A DNA stretch of 64,000 nt from Tulasnella sp. 424. Lineage: Eukaryota > Basidiomycota > Agaricomycetes > Cantharellales > Tulasnellaceae. Within the stretch, counting starts at the first letter, position 1, and each line of letters starts with the position of its first letter. A model generated the notes under the pieces. That model worked only from the letters and a program-made list of their open reading frames with translations, was not told the DNA's origin and did not search any database. Below, one piece after another: positions 1 to 11,989 of this stretch. The stretch spans positions 62,001 through 126,000 of the forward strand of contig WSUB01000031.1 in assembly GCA_019633425.1 (NCBI GenBank), given 5' to 3'. The position numbers and the translations under genes were made by a program.

Positions 1-3000
1 AGTTACCCTCACTCAGTTCCCCTGGAAAGAGGTATTGTGTTGGAAGTGGCAGGAAGACGTAGGCTAAGAGGCTGACTCGCTGGCTTGACGTTCGTATCGA
101 GAAAACTAGGATAGTCGCGGGCAAAATGTCGGGTGGCTTGCGTCCGTTATCTCCGAGAACCGCCGTTAGGATAGGCTTGTGGCTTATAAAATATACCGGG
201 ACTGCGCGGAGAGGGGCAAGTGGAGTACAAGTACGGCTGCTGGGGGTTGAGAGTGGGGCAAGGAGGGACAAGAGGGGTTGTTTTGGGTTTGACTGCTCAG
301 GCACAGCGTCGATGTTCTCGGCGGCCAGGTACTGAGCACTTATTGACGCTCATTCATGCCAAGCACCGACTATTCGGTGCGTGGTTTTCCTGATTGAATG
401 TCCAACCACGAGAAGGGAGGATGCGGCGGGGAATTCCTCGTCCACTCGTGGGGGGCCGGCCACCGCTGCACGGCGGGAAGACGAATAACCATGGGCTCAA
501 GGTCAGGTCCGCTCCGCTAGAATTGCCTCGACTTATTTCGCGAAAATGTAACTCTCAGACTCCACTTAACCCATTAGCACTGGTGTATCATTAACCCCCG
601 ATACACATTATGTAGAGCACACAGAAAGGGCTATTTGAAATATGCATCTCGCCCATCGTCAATGTGCAGTACGGAGTCCAGGAGAAAGCGGATATGACCA
701 CTAGAGACGGCGCGTCGCTTATGGGGAAATGACCGACTGGGAATTCCGTTTCGGCCGGTAAATCATCGACGGACTCACGAGATTTTCGAGCAGGTTGACG
801 AAGTATTCTACGAAGAACAAACGTCTGGCGAGGATTTGGCCTTTCCACCTTGCGGTTGCGGCTGGGTTGCGTCCCCACCGAAGGCATGACTGGAGAGGCA
901 TGGAGGGAAGCGACAGCAAGCTGTCCTGGTAACCTCAAGACCACTCCAGTATGGTACAACAGAGACATGGAGTTAATGCGGTGAAAGCCTGTGGGATAAA
1001 CACAGGAACGCCCTTTGGCAAAGCTTGGGCGGCATGTTGGAACTTGGGGGTTTCTATTCACGCCGGTCTCTATTCTACGCAGCGTTAGCTAGGAAAACGA
1101 GAAGATGACAGGCCGAATAGTCTTTAATCTACCGATAAAAATGGAAATATTGTCTCAGAGTTTTAACGTTCAGGACATGCAAGCCGAGGAGGGGGGCTGG
1201 CTAGGCTGAAAATTATAGCTGCCTTGATCTGATAAACTCACGAGATGCTCCTCTTACCCATCCCAGTGCCCTGTCAGCGTTTTACCTCTGTCTCTACTCT
1301 AAACACACGTCTTGCTACCGGATACTGTGTATCCTGTTGCTCGCGGCGCCAACTCCACTGCGAAACTTGGTGGAACCAACACCAGACGCAACCGTTACTC
1401 TTGTACACTGCTCAGCATTACTCTTAGAAGAGTCTAGTCGAGTTTTAGAACCAACCGCTGCTATAGCTACGTCATCTGTTTCGTCCTTCGTGAATGCCGC
1501 CAAGGTCCAACTGACTGACCGCCCCCCGCACCTATGTATGTGCAAGCAGATGGAGCCCAGAATCACCTTTTGCAATTGCAATGCATTTTAGAGAGATTTT
1601 ATCTCAATTTCTCCTTGGGGTGCTTTTTGTCGGATATGTCAGTCGATACGTCGAGCAGGTGTTACCGTAGCCATCTCGTTGGTCCGAACCATCTATCTTG
1701 AAAGGCAGCCCAGGGACAAAGAGTCACATCCCCACCGTCGCTCCAGCCCATGAACAGCCGAAAGCCCCGTAGCCTGGCATTCATCTATGGGCATTGTATA
1801 AGCTCAACGGTATTTCGGGAATATTTTTCTCGTCCAGAGAGCTCTCTGGAAGCTTGGGTTCCGGTGTTAGGCAGCCTCTGTCAGCCAGCAAAACCTATCC
1901 GAAACTCCTGGGGAGGGTGGGGCTCTGTTCAATTCTAGGACTAGAAAATAAATTTGGCAGACGAAGGGGAGATTTGTTAGAAGGCGCCTCACTCACAACA
2001 TGTGGTTGTTGGGCCAAGGCACAAATTCGGTACCAGTGGAGGTCTCTAGTTTGCCTTGTTGGTCGGCTCCCCAGATTTGGGCGCACTTAGCCTTACTACT
2101 CATAGTTAATCTGAGAAAGGCAATTTCAAGAGTCTTTTTGGTGGAAGAAGTTGGATGTGGGCGAGACTACTCTTTGGGGTTTGCCCCTCTGTGCTCTGTT
2201 CTTCGCAGCGCAGCCCAACCGGAGGAATTTGGGGGTTGTGCAACGAACCAACTGTCGTTACGTATCTCTGACATGTTCTATCTCGCGAAGCCATGTGATC
2301 ACGCCTTGACAGTTGTAACATGGCGAACCTACGGTTCCCAACCGTAAGGCCTCAAGGACGACGTCCCATATTCGCCTGTCGGTTCCAGGCGAGCATTGGA
2401 ATCTAACCGGCGATGGGTCCTAATTTCTTGCTCTATCCTCTTGGGAAACGCGGTGGGTGAAGATAAGTCGTCGGAATTACCGAAGACACCGGTAGACCAG
2501 GAACCGTAATGTCGTTTGGGTCTCTGAGAACCGCTCGCTTCTGCTGCACTTCTCATCAGGTTCTGGCGGGTGATGATCAGTATCAAAGACGTTGTGACGG
2601 CTCAGCAGAGCTTCGGAGCTCAACCGTCACGCCAAACACGCCCAATAGAAGTGTATGATGGGCGAAGATGAGCGTCAAGGGCACCGAGGTTGAGGCTACA
2701 CACAGGGGAGAATTGAGCATGTTTGGTCGGGAAACATGAGTACAGCAGACAAAGAACTTGGACGCGCTTGCCCCATTAGGCAGGTCACTTACCCCATTAG
2801 GCAGGTGCCTTTCTGTTTGTTCCGTGCTGTCTTCATGTTTTCCAGGCAAACATGTCCGTTTCCCCCCTGTGTACACGGATGCTCTGAACGTGGAACGCTT
2901 TGTCACTTTCCGTTCAGCCCTCTTTGTCTCCAAGTATGATTAGTTCTCGGTCTTCGCCGCCATTTGGGAACCACGGCACTCTACTGAATATGGTTCCTTT

Positions 3001-3389
3001 GTCCAGTCGGAGTCAGGGTGACACGACGCATTGTTCCGCTCGGTCAGTTAAATAACGAAGCGCGATCGCGGGAGAACACCAAATCGCTCTCGCCCGTTCT
3101 TCTCGCGTAAATCACATCATGGAAGACCCGGCATCCCGTACGTTATAGCAGTGATTCCAATGACTTGACCGAGCTTGCCCTCATCTTGCATTCTCTATAC
3201 ACAGTCGGAGTGTGCAAGCTAACTCCTACCCCGCCAAGTTTCAATGACAAGTACGGGACGCCTCTGGCTATGGAACGGTGGGCAACATTGGGCGTTTTCG
3301 GCGCTACATCGAGCTGACTTAAGCCTCGTCAACAGTGTCGCGTCAGTCCAAACAAAAACCACAATCCCAGCCTTAACGCGATTTACAAG
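1..3389. other. Gene-free stretch at left edge
   Basis: No reading frame here shows a family motif or a convincing exon chain on either strand. The longest open frame (591-1061, minus) has a random-looking composition. A TATA-like box (TATAAAATATA) lies near 185 with no gene after it. A possible first exon of the next gene starts with ATG at 3118, behind a pyrimidine-rich leader and before a GTACGT-type donor. Confidence 0.6.
2771..2806. repeat. Short direct repeat, two 15-bp copies
   Basis: The 15-mer CCCCATTAGGCAGGT occurs at 2771-2785 and again at 2792-2806, a 21-bp period. It is an exact local duplication in otherwise unannotated sequence. No function is evident. Confidence 0.8.
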
Positions 3390-5141
3390 GTGGGTCTAGT
3401 TCAAACTCCGCTTGATTGGTTCACTTACACAATACCAAACAGCTCTCCCGATGAGATTCCATTACCATCAGGCTGGGTCGAACACTTGCACCCTGAAGGC
3501 AATGTCTACTATCAACATGCCAAGACAGGTATTGTTTCAGATACCGACCCTCGACGGGCAGGGGTCGCCGTAATATTGGAAAAGGCTCTTGAGACAATCC
3601 GGAGCCGACTCCCCCCGGATACCAAGGCCGACAACCCTGAAGTATATCTCAACATCCCAGACCTTTCGCGACTTGGTCCCGTCGGATCCATCAAGTATTA
3701 TCTCGTTGACTATGATTCTAGGTCCATTTTCTGGGTCGAGGATCTGGATATTCTCACTGACCTTGCAAACTCGGGTTCTGTGGTGGAGCCATTCCAATCA
3801 ACGCGTCACCTTCGTATGCCTAAGTTTCCCCCCATCAAGTCAAGCGTCCTGATTCCTATATTTTCTTTCTCAGGCTCTGGCATAACACCCGAATTTTGGA
3901 TGCATGTGGAATATTATCCCTGTCATCAATCGACATATGACGACAGAGCTGAGAAGGAATTGGTTGCTGTACTCCGCCACGGTTGCGTGGGTGAGTAACG
4001 TTCTTCAGCGAGAGAGCCCTTCCTGACTCGTATTCGATCCTAATCAAAGATGATACCACTGCTCCTGGTTCCGTTTTCCCGTACAGCGCAGACGAATGCA
4101 TGCTATATCTAAAGCTATTAGAAAGACTCCACGGTAAGATTTCCCTCCGCCCTGTCCCATGGATTTTACCACCTTTTGAACAACTTTAGGGAACGACGAA
4201 TCGACCGAAAGCTACCGACGAAGCTGGATCGGTAAGGGTACCTATGTGCATTACATATCTCTGGTTTGACTGTTCTTCCGACCACAGGTCGTTTATGGGC
4301 TAGCGTTTGTCGCAGTCGCCACATAAACAGGCATGGTCTTCCGTACTCGAGGGTGGATCGGTTGCAAGGCCTCGATTCCTACCTCATGCACCACAATCGC
4401 TTGAGCGTTGCCATGACTCTCGGCGAAATGCTATGTCTCGGCATGTCTAAGAGGACATTCGCTCAGTTGACAGAGCTCTGGAACGGTCGGATCGTCTACC
4501 AGAGACACTGGCAACCGTTCATCGAACGACAGCGCTCGGAATGGAGATGGATCGCGCTAGGGGTATGTTCCGCTGCCAGACTATACTGCTTCATTTATCT
4601 TACCAGCCTCGTGATCGCGACGCGTAGGGACTATACCTTCTTATGTGTGTACCCTCCTTCCATTATACCTATCGTCTTGATGGTACTGACACATTGGTAG
4701 GCTAAACGTGGTTCAGAGAATATATGGAGCGTCGATCTTTCTCGTTGTGACTTCGATTTCATTCACCTGCTCCGCCATCCTCATATCGGCTCTGATGCTT
4801 CATGCGCATTCGGCAGAACGACTGAAAACCGCTTCAGATATTGTAAGCGACAGATCTTCTCCTTCGAAGTCGCCAGCTCTGCTCACGCCCATCCCTAGAG
4901 CTCATACATCTCCATGGCGGAGAGCTTCCACCACGGATTGCGATCATTGTCCATCGCATTCACAATTCCCAAGGCATGTTTGGGATACGGGACGCTCATC
5001 TCCGCAGGTAACGCCTTGCACCGCCTTAACCCCCAACTTCAAAACCACCCGACGGAGGTCCTACATATATTGGCATGTGCAGTGTCCCCACTCCTCATTA
5101 CCATGGTTTTGCACCGTTTCTATGGTCCATCAACATTCTAG
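3390..5141 (+). CDS. WW-like protein with membrane tail, copy 1
   Basis: First of five paralogues of a family common in Agaricomycetes, whose function is unknown to me. Exons read 3390-3813, 3874-3990, 4050-4133, 4190-4231, 4288-4562, 4717-4842 and 4899-5141. All are joined by GT-AG introns of 56-154 bp and the phases close to 436 codons. The N-terminal motif LPSGWVEHLHPEGNVYY resembles a WW domain with its first Trp, but the second Trp is replaced (IVSDTDPR). Next come blocks YYLVDYDSRSIFW, EFWMHVEYYPCHQ, RHINRHGLP..RVDRLQGL and ELWNGRIVYQRHW. Two or three hydrophobic segments follow (IFLVVTSISFTCSAILISAL; ILACAVSPLLITMVL), so the C-terminus is probably membrane-embedded. The true start is unresolved: 3390 is a GTG inside an open frame, and an upstream coding exon is likely, perhaps from the ATG at 3118. 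Confidence 0.75.
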
Positions 5142-6714
5142 TTGATTTGTCTGCTAGAGAGACGACCGCCGGGTCCTCCGGGGCCGGTCAAGCCTCGTCT
5201 CGAGTTGCCCATGCGCGGAGGCGAGAGGCAAAGGCCGACCGAGATTGTCACTAACCTAGCGCGACCTGACAGACGCTGACGTCCCCTTCCTTTTGAAATA
5301 ACCGATTGGTTTCGCTCTTAACCCCCCATTTTAACGCGCGGCCTCCGTTATCTCGACCGTCCATGTAGTTCCAGAAGCTTCTCACGATTAATCAGCGCCA
5401 TGATATGTGTTTACGATTTTAATGAAACTTATGAATCCATGCTCTTCCATCACTTTCACAGTGATTCAAAATCTCTTTGATGCTCCGGCTCTTCTGGATT
5501 CGGAAAGGTAAGTCAGCATGCGATCGAATTCATATCATGTAGGAACGCGGCACTCGGTCGATTGGAGGGGGTTTTCTCAAGCAATTCGGCGCTATTTTTA
5601 AGTTTAAAGCCCCTGAGCAGCTTAACGAAGACCTTGCAGGACAAATCCCTCTGGATTGATGGGTTGCGCTCATCGGCGTTTTGGAATCCCGGTGAGGGTT
5701 TCAGCCTCACGTTTCGTCTGAAGGACCTCTCATAACCCAAGATTCCCCGGGTCGAGGCGATCAATGAGCACTGCTTCATGAGAGGCATCTCTATTATTGA
5801 TCGAGACAAAACTCAGCTGTGGTCGTATTTCCTGATTCCAAGCGGCATAATATGTGTGGTGCACGACATTATCCGCCTGTTTCGAGTTTCCAAAAGAGGC
5901 ACCCATCTCTGCCGGTCCCGCCTTCTAATCCCCCTTCTGAACTCCATTGAACGCGATTTTTATTGGGTTCCATTTGCGGGGTTTCTATTCAGGTGGTCAT
6001 TATTCGAGAGGGCCGTCACCGCCACCAGAGAGGCTTACGAATGCCTGCGCTAAAGTCCAGCTCGATTGGCAATCCTGTTGGAATTGGATACTAATCCTCT
6101 TGGCCTGTCTGTAATATTATCGTCGTCGTCGAGCTAGTCTGATATGCAAGAGCATGTATTAGTCGATGCCGAACGTCGCCGCTGCACCACCAGCTGTATG
6201 TATATGTTTACGTACAGTAGTTCGTACGCCACTAACTCCCGCCACAGCTCCACCAGGTCTGACCAAGAAACCCTCCACATGCACCGCAAACCGGCTCCTT
6301 CGAATCCCCGATCACTGCATTTGTGGCTATGAATGGCCACATCCGGCTTCGCTTCATTTTAGCCGAGTGTTTGGGCTTCGGAATTCGTCAGAGCCGCAGC
6401 CGAGCTACCCGCCTCCATGGATCACAAGGCCTTCATTGTGATAACAGTTGTGACAGGGATTTATTTAGACGATGAAGTATTGGGTTCGCAAAAATATCTC
6501 TAGATTGATGTGGGAAGTCGTCCCCGGTTCTTGGGAGCTTTCTGTAGCATTTTGACGGCGGTCTCCAATGCGTACCAGAACTTTCGAAAGAGAAGGTAGG
6601 ATTCTTGATGCTCCTCTATCTTGTGAACAGCCAACCACCAGGAGTACAAATACCGCTTCGCTCGTCGACCAGGTTGAATTTCCTTCTATCCAACTCTTTC
6701 CACTGCCTTTGCGA
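5142..6714. other. Intergenic region between copies 1 and 2
   Basis: No gene recognised. Open frames on both strands (for example 5513-5809 minus and 6166-6441 plus) lack motifs and plausible splice partners. The last 50 bases before 6715 form a pyrimidine-rich leader for the next gene. Confidence 0.55.
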
Positions 6715-8748
6715 ATGGTCGTTCCGAATGAATCACCTCAAACCACAGGTATATTTGGTGGATCTTCTGGTCACTATATCACACTTCCGACTGACTCTCC
6801 TCTCTCTGACTAATCAAGTTCCCCAGCTTCGCCTCCGACCAACAATTCCATCCCATCAAGACAAATATTCTGAACCATTAGGCTCGTGAGTATATCTAAG
6901 CTCCCACCACCCTTCTTCCTTAACAATTGTGTCTAGTCAAATCCCAACTCGACTAGAGCGGATAATTCCACCTCTGAGTTTGGTGGCGGAATCGAACCGG
7001 TAAGTCCGGTTCCGAGACTTTAGGACTGAATTGCTCATTTTTTTCAATTTCAAGATTCGGGACCGAATCTGAATCAGGATGGACCACATTCATCCACCCT
7101 GATGGGAATGCTTACTCTTGGCATAATGGGCTCAAGATTGTTACGCCGAGTGACGCTCGTCGAACAAACTACGACTCGATTTTCCGTGCTGCGAGGAGTA
7201 TTCTTGAAGAGTTGGCTCGGGCTCGGAATGCTGACATCCAAAGCGCTGAGGCGTTCTTATCTGTGGCTGCAACACAGGGGAGCATAGTCGATGTCGACTA
7301 TTACTTGGTGGATCATGACAAATGCGTCCCTTTCTGGCTCCAACCAGTTGATGTTGATCGAGAACTGCTGGGAATCGACCCTTATGAGTCATACGACCAT
7401 CTCCGTGAGTGGTTCTACCTTCTTGTCCACAATAGGAGCCATCCATTTACGTCCTCTGTATGACTTACATTTAGACTTGGCTCTCCAAACGGAGTACTGG
7501 GTCCATCTGGAGTCTTACCCATCTCACCGAGCGGTGTCTGAGTCAGCGATTGACGAGTTGACATCGCTTTTAATTCACAATGGCACAGGTAACGTCTCAG
7601 CCATTGCACCGACCAGCTGCGAACGGAAGTTGACATTGTTTTTCATAGATGACATGACCTCTAGAGGTTCTGTTAGTCCCTGGAGCGTAGACGAGTGCCT
7701 GCGCTATCTGAAGCTGTTTAGGGAACTCCATGGTTTGGCACACTAATTCCCCTCATTGGCTTTCCGAACTCACAGCTTTCATACACAGGTAAAGGGCCAA
7801 GCTCGTATAAAACTGCTACAATTGGTGAGTTTCTTTTCTGCGTGTACTGCGACACGTAAGTCAGTGCTGATGGATGACGTGGGTGGTTCGTGTCAAGCTC
7901 GGGTATGGTCCACAATATCTCGTGTCCGCTACATGAATCGACATGGGTTGCCGGGACCTCGGCTCGATAGACTGCAAGGGCTCGACACATTTGTCGCGGG
8001 GCAGTTAAAGCACAGCGTCGTTCTCAGCATCGCGGAATTCCTGTGCTTCAACCTCCCGAAAAGAACATTCTATCAACTTTCAGAACTATGGAATGGAAGG
8101 CTAGTTTATATCCGTCACTGGGATAGCTTTCTTGATGAATACCGTGGAACGTGTCTCCGAATGGCTATGGTGGTAAGTGGCCAAGCGCTAGATCCTGCCG
8201 TCCTCCTTTTTGACTCCATACCATGTGATTTACGTACAGAGCGGAGGAATCATATGGTGCGTTTAAGTTCTTGTATGGAAGGTCCGTTAGCTGACAGGGG
8301 ATTACGGAAAGCCTGGCAACACTATTGCTACCCTCTAAATCCCTCAATCACGGCATCGCGGCTGCAGCTTCCCTCAGCAGCATCGCATTGTTCACATCAC
8401 TTTACCTTTATGAAAGCCATTCTAATGCTAGGTTGGGTACAGCCATGGACGTGGTGAGCAAACTTTCTGTCGGCGGAGGTGATAACGGCCATTGATCGAC
8501 TTTCGCGAAAGAGCGCGTACTTATCAAGGAGTGAAAGCTTTCGGCACGGATTGCGTCCCCTTTCCATACTTCTATCTCTACCTCAAGCTTTGACGATTTG
8601 GGCAGGTCTCTTGTTCCAAATCGGACTCGTCCAATTGGTCACACCGCGGGATGCAAGTTCAACGGAGACGGGGGGTTATCTTTCTTGGATAGCACCCTTC
8701 GTGGTGGCAATTCTCGTTTTCTTCACCTCTGGAGGTAGTAGCATGTGA
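6715..8748 (+). CDS. WW-like protein with membrane tail, copy 2
   Basis: Second paralogue. The ATG at 6715 (MVVPNESPQTT) follows a CT-rich leader, and exons chain in phase: 6715-6748, 6819-6885, 6937-6999, 7055-7404, 7475-7588, 7649-7732, 7789-7824 and 7898-8172. One or two short exons follow, then the last exon ends at the TGA at 8748. The WW-like motif is SGWTTFIHPDGNAYSWHN, again without a second Trp. Blocks YYLVDHDKCVPFW, EYWVHLESYPSHR, RYMNRHGLP..RLDRLQGL and ELWNGRLVYIRHW follow. The tail has hydrophobic stretches IAAAASLSSIALFTSLYL and APFVVAILVFFTS. Exon lengths 84 and 275 nt are identical to copy 1, although the proteins differ greatly. The splice around 8240-8300 (micro-exon AGCGGAGGAATC..) is uncertain. 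Confidence 0.78.
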
Positions 8749-10256
8749 TTGATTTGTCGTTTCGACGTGCATTTCGCTCGGTCACAGGTCAAGGTTTCCA
8801 GGTCCCTGTTTACCTCCGTTGCCAGCGAAGGTTATATCTTCACAGATATCTGTGAGAACACGCTGTCGTCGTGGAGTCTTGCGAGGCTACTTGCTTTCCA
8901 GATAGTCTATAGTCTACTAGGCTACCATTCGACAGTGCTTTCCATGTGGTATGGGCGTAATTTACATGTCATTTATGGACGATGTGTGACTTCTAGTGGT
9001 TGCAAGGCTCGGATAGCCTGAATACACATCCATGTATACAGTGATAACTCAAAGGATGTCAGCATGTACAAGGATAAAGCAATGGTATATATAAGGGCGA
9101 GGGCAACCTGTAGGAGTTGCAAAATTCCAAAAGTCTACCGGGAAATACCGCCGAGGCACGTGAAATGACGCCATCGCCTACCCCTGACACTGCACTCGTG
9201 CCAGAGCATCTCTGATAACCTGCCAGTTTGTGCCCCTTGACGACTCTATTTCTTCTAGCCCAAAACGGTTGCCATGGTATCTACAGGGCCCTTGGTGGCT
9301 GTTCGCAACCGAGAATTGATAGCGCGCGTGCTACTAATCACCTTCATGTACTGAGATTAATGTTACTACTACTTGAGTTGTGAATCAGCTCAGGATGTCT
9401 CCGTTTCTGCACTTTGCGGACCAGCACGCTTTCTCAAAAGGATATCAAGCAGGGCATGCTGTGCTCCGCGGCGCTACCCAAGTAATTCTTGTCGATATAG
9501 TCACATGCACAATGAAGCCATGGCCACGGCCGTCTCCTCCACAACTGCTCTCCTCCGCCCCCCTGGGTTGTTCATTGGTTACATATGAAATCATGTCACA
9601 TCAACAGAGAACCAACTGAATTGTCTTCCTGTGGCGAGTGGGAGAATGACAACCTCCTAGCGACAAGTAGGAGGCAGAACCGTCCAATTGAACTTTCTTG
9701 GGGAGCAAATCGTATGTTGAGTACTAAGCATCGCTGCTTCGGCTTTCCAGGAAAGGCCTGAAGTGTAGATTCGTAGTCGGGGTTTAGTCCCTTGACCTTG
9801 GACGTTTGGTCCTGTTGCTACGCAAGTGCCATGGATGTAGTATTACTTACCCAAGATGTTAAGTCTTGCAATTCTAGGGTCCTTTACATTACTTTACATT
9901 AACTAAGGAGATCGAACGGATCCCGGCCGGATTGTCGGGGCGCGGCAGATCGCGCCACAATTGATACGAGCTCTGAGAGGAAATCACTTTATCTACAACA
10001 TGATCAAGATAGTCCAGCCAGAAGGGTGACGCATTGCCTGAAAGTCTGAAAGAAAAGGTCTCGAGGAAAGAAAACACTCATGACATATGGAATTCGTGGC
10101 ATACAAATGTCACAAAGGTGATAATAAGATAAAAGGGATGCAACAGTGATCTGTGAGCGGTAGCGATATATCACCGTGAGTGGCAACGAAATCGCTAGCA
10201 GTCGCAGAGCAGTGGGGCAGTAGGGAAAGTATGAACGAAGTATGAACGAATCTATG
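8749..10256. other. Region between convergent copies 2 and 3
   Basis: Holds the 3' flanks of two convergent genes. A TATA-like box (TATATAAGGG) lies near 9086 on the plus strand, and an ATG at 9164 opens only a 16-codon frame. I see no supported gene. Confidence 0.5.
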
Positions 10257-11989
10257 CTAGAGAAATGCGGTAATTGGTAGTGCTACAATTGCGGGTCCAA
10301 GGGTGGCGAGTGAGAGCAGTACGGAATGACTAGTATCCCCTACTCTTTCGGTTATCAGCTTAAACAGCGAAAATAGAAGGAAACATGCAGCATAGATGGT
10401 CATAGCTTGAGGGAATGTAAATTTGATGGCGACGGGGAGCAAACCCGATTTGACGCTCTCAACCGACATAATCCATGAACTCTGAACGATGTCGCAATTT
10501 TGACATATTAGATTTCGAGAGAAAAGAGGGGGAAGAGTCGAAATCTTACAATATCAGATGCAGTGTTGAATCTCGAGTGACTGTGGCGTTCATGCAGGGC
10601 AAGAGCGCTGACCACCGAGACGGACGCCAGCGATGTCGCGGCAGCGACCAACGGATTCGGCCCGTCGACAACGATAACAATAACCCCCACACTAAGCGAG
10701 CGAGAAAGGTTAGCGGAGCCATCGAAGACGGTTTCTAATAATTACGAACATAAATAAAGCTGAGCTCTGTGACAAACCGAGATAAAATCAGCTCGACTGT
10801 CCCTTCTTGCGATAGTAGAGACAAACCAGAACTGCCAGTCGAAGCCATTCACTGCGCTGTTCTTCAAAATAAATATGCCAGTGCCGCTGGAAAACCACAC
10901 GGCCATTCCATAGCTCGGTTATACGGTCGAATTTGGGGCGCGACAGTGTGAGGAAGAGAATGTCGAGAATCCGTAAAATAAAGTTAGGGCGTTGGCCGTT
11001 TTTGAATTCGGCAAGTCCTTGATTACGGTCCAATCTTGGTCCGGGAAGGCTATATCCGTTGATATGACGAACACGTGCTGTAGTCAAAATAGGTTAGAAG
11101 ATTGTTTCGTCGGATTTTGGGGTGGTACTGACTAATGCTCCCCCATAACCTTGCTGGAAAGTTTAATTATTATTAGAGTAATTTCAAGCTGTCCGGAGTG
11201 TGAACTGCCTACCGAAAGTGGCGGTCCTATAGCTCGAAGGTTCGCTGGAGGCTGCGTGATCATCGATTAGCGACGACGAAAACGAAAACGGAGGTTTAGA
11301 ATTTTCTAACCAAGGAAGCCCTCCAGTGTCTGGAGATGGTCACGGCATTCCTGTGCGCCATAGGGGAACGTCGAACCGAAAGAGGTCATATCATCTGGAA
11401 AAAATGGCGCGTCAACATGCAAGTGTGGCTTGACGCCCGGTCAAGTGAACGAACCGGCACAGCCGTGACGGAAAATGGCTATCAGCTCGTTTTCGGAGGC
11501 CTGGTCGAACGGTTGGTGCACAGGGAAATATTCTTTGTGGGTGTAGAACTCAGGCGTCAGGGCAGCCCCTGGACAATCCCCAAAGTCGAATGTTCGGATT
11601 AGAATCCTGCCTAGCTGTCTGGCGAGTCGAGTCCACTCACTGAGATGATCCCATGTTTCGAAGCCCCCAAGTCCAAGATCTTGCATGCGTACACCGTGGA
11701 GCCAAAAGGGATGTCGGGCATGATGGTCCACGAAATAGTACTCGATTTTGCAGACCGTTGGACTCTCGGCCGTAACGTGAATATACGACTCGTAGTTGGC
11801 AATTTGAGGGTCCCTCGAGCGACCAAGCTCGACGAGGTGGTCGTGAGCGCTTAGTAACCTTTGCTCTATCGAAGGAACTCGAACGTTTGTATAGGTCACG
11901 ATACGACGTTGACTGTGTTCGAAGTAGTTATCCCCCTCGGGGTTAGTGTGTTCTGTCCAGCCGGTACCAATCTGCCCCGACCTATGCAT
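10257..11989 (-). CDS. WW-like protein with membrane tail, copy 3
   Basis: Third paralogue, on the minus strand and convergent with copy 2. The start at 11989 gives MHRSGQIGTGWTEHTNPEG, containing the WW-like GW..NPEGDNYFEH motif, followed by IVTYTN where the second Trp would be. Further blocks in order are EYYFVDHHARHPFW, EFYTHKEYFPVHQ, a frame with DMTSFGSTFPYGAQEC, RHINGYSLPGPRLDRNQGL, and ELWNGRVVFQRHW. Hydrophobic segments VGVIVIVVDG and LASVSVVSALAL lie before a conserved SRFNTASDI splice junction. A last exon (10469-10257) then encodes MTIYAACFLLFSLFKL and the hydrophobic C-terminus. Every exon-level block of copies 1 and 2 is present and I see no frame break, so it looks intact. The exact N-terminus could lie in an upstream exon. 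Confidence 0.75.

Noticed and set aside
591..1061. 156-codon minus-strand open frame
   Set aside because: Composition looks random (many Arg, Pro, Cys), no motif, no leader, and overlapping open frames of similar length occur in other phases.
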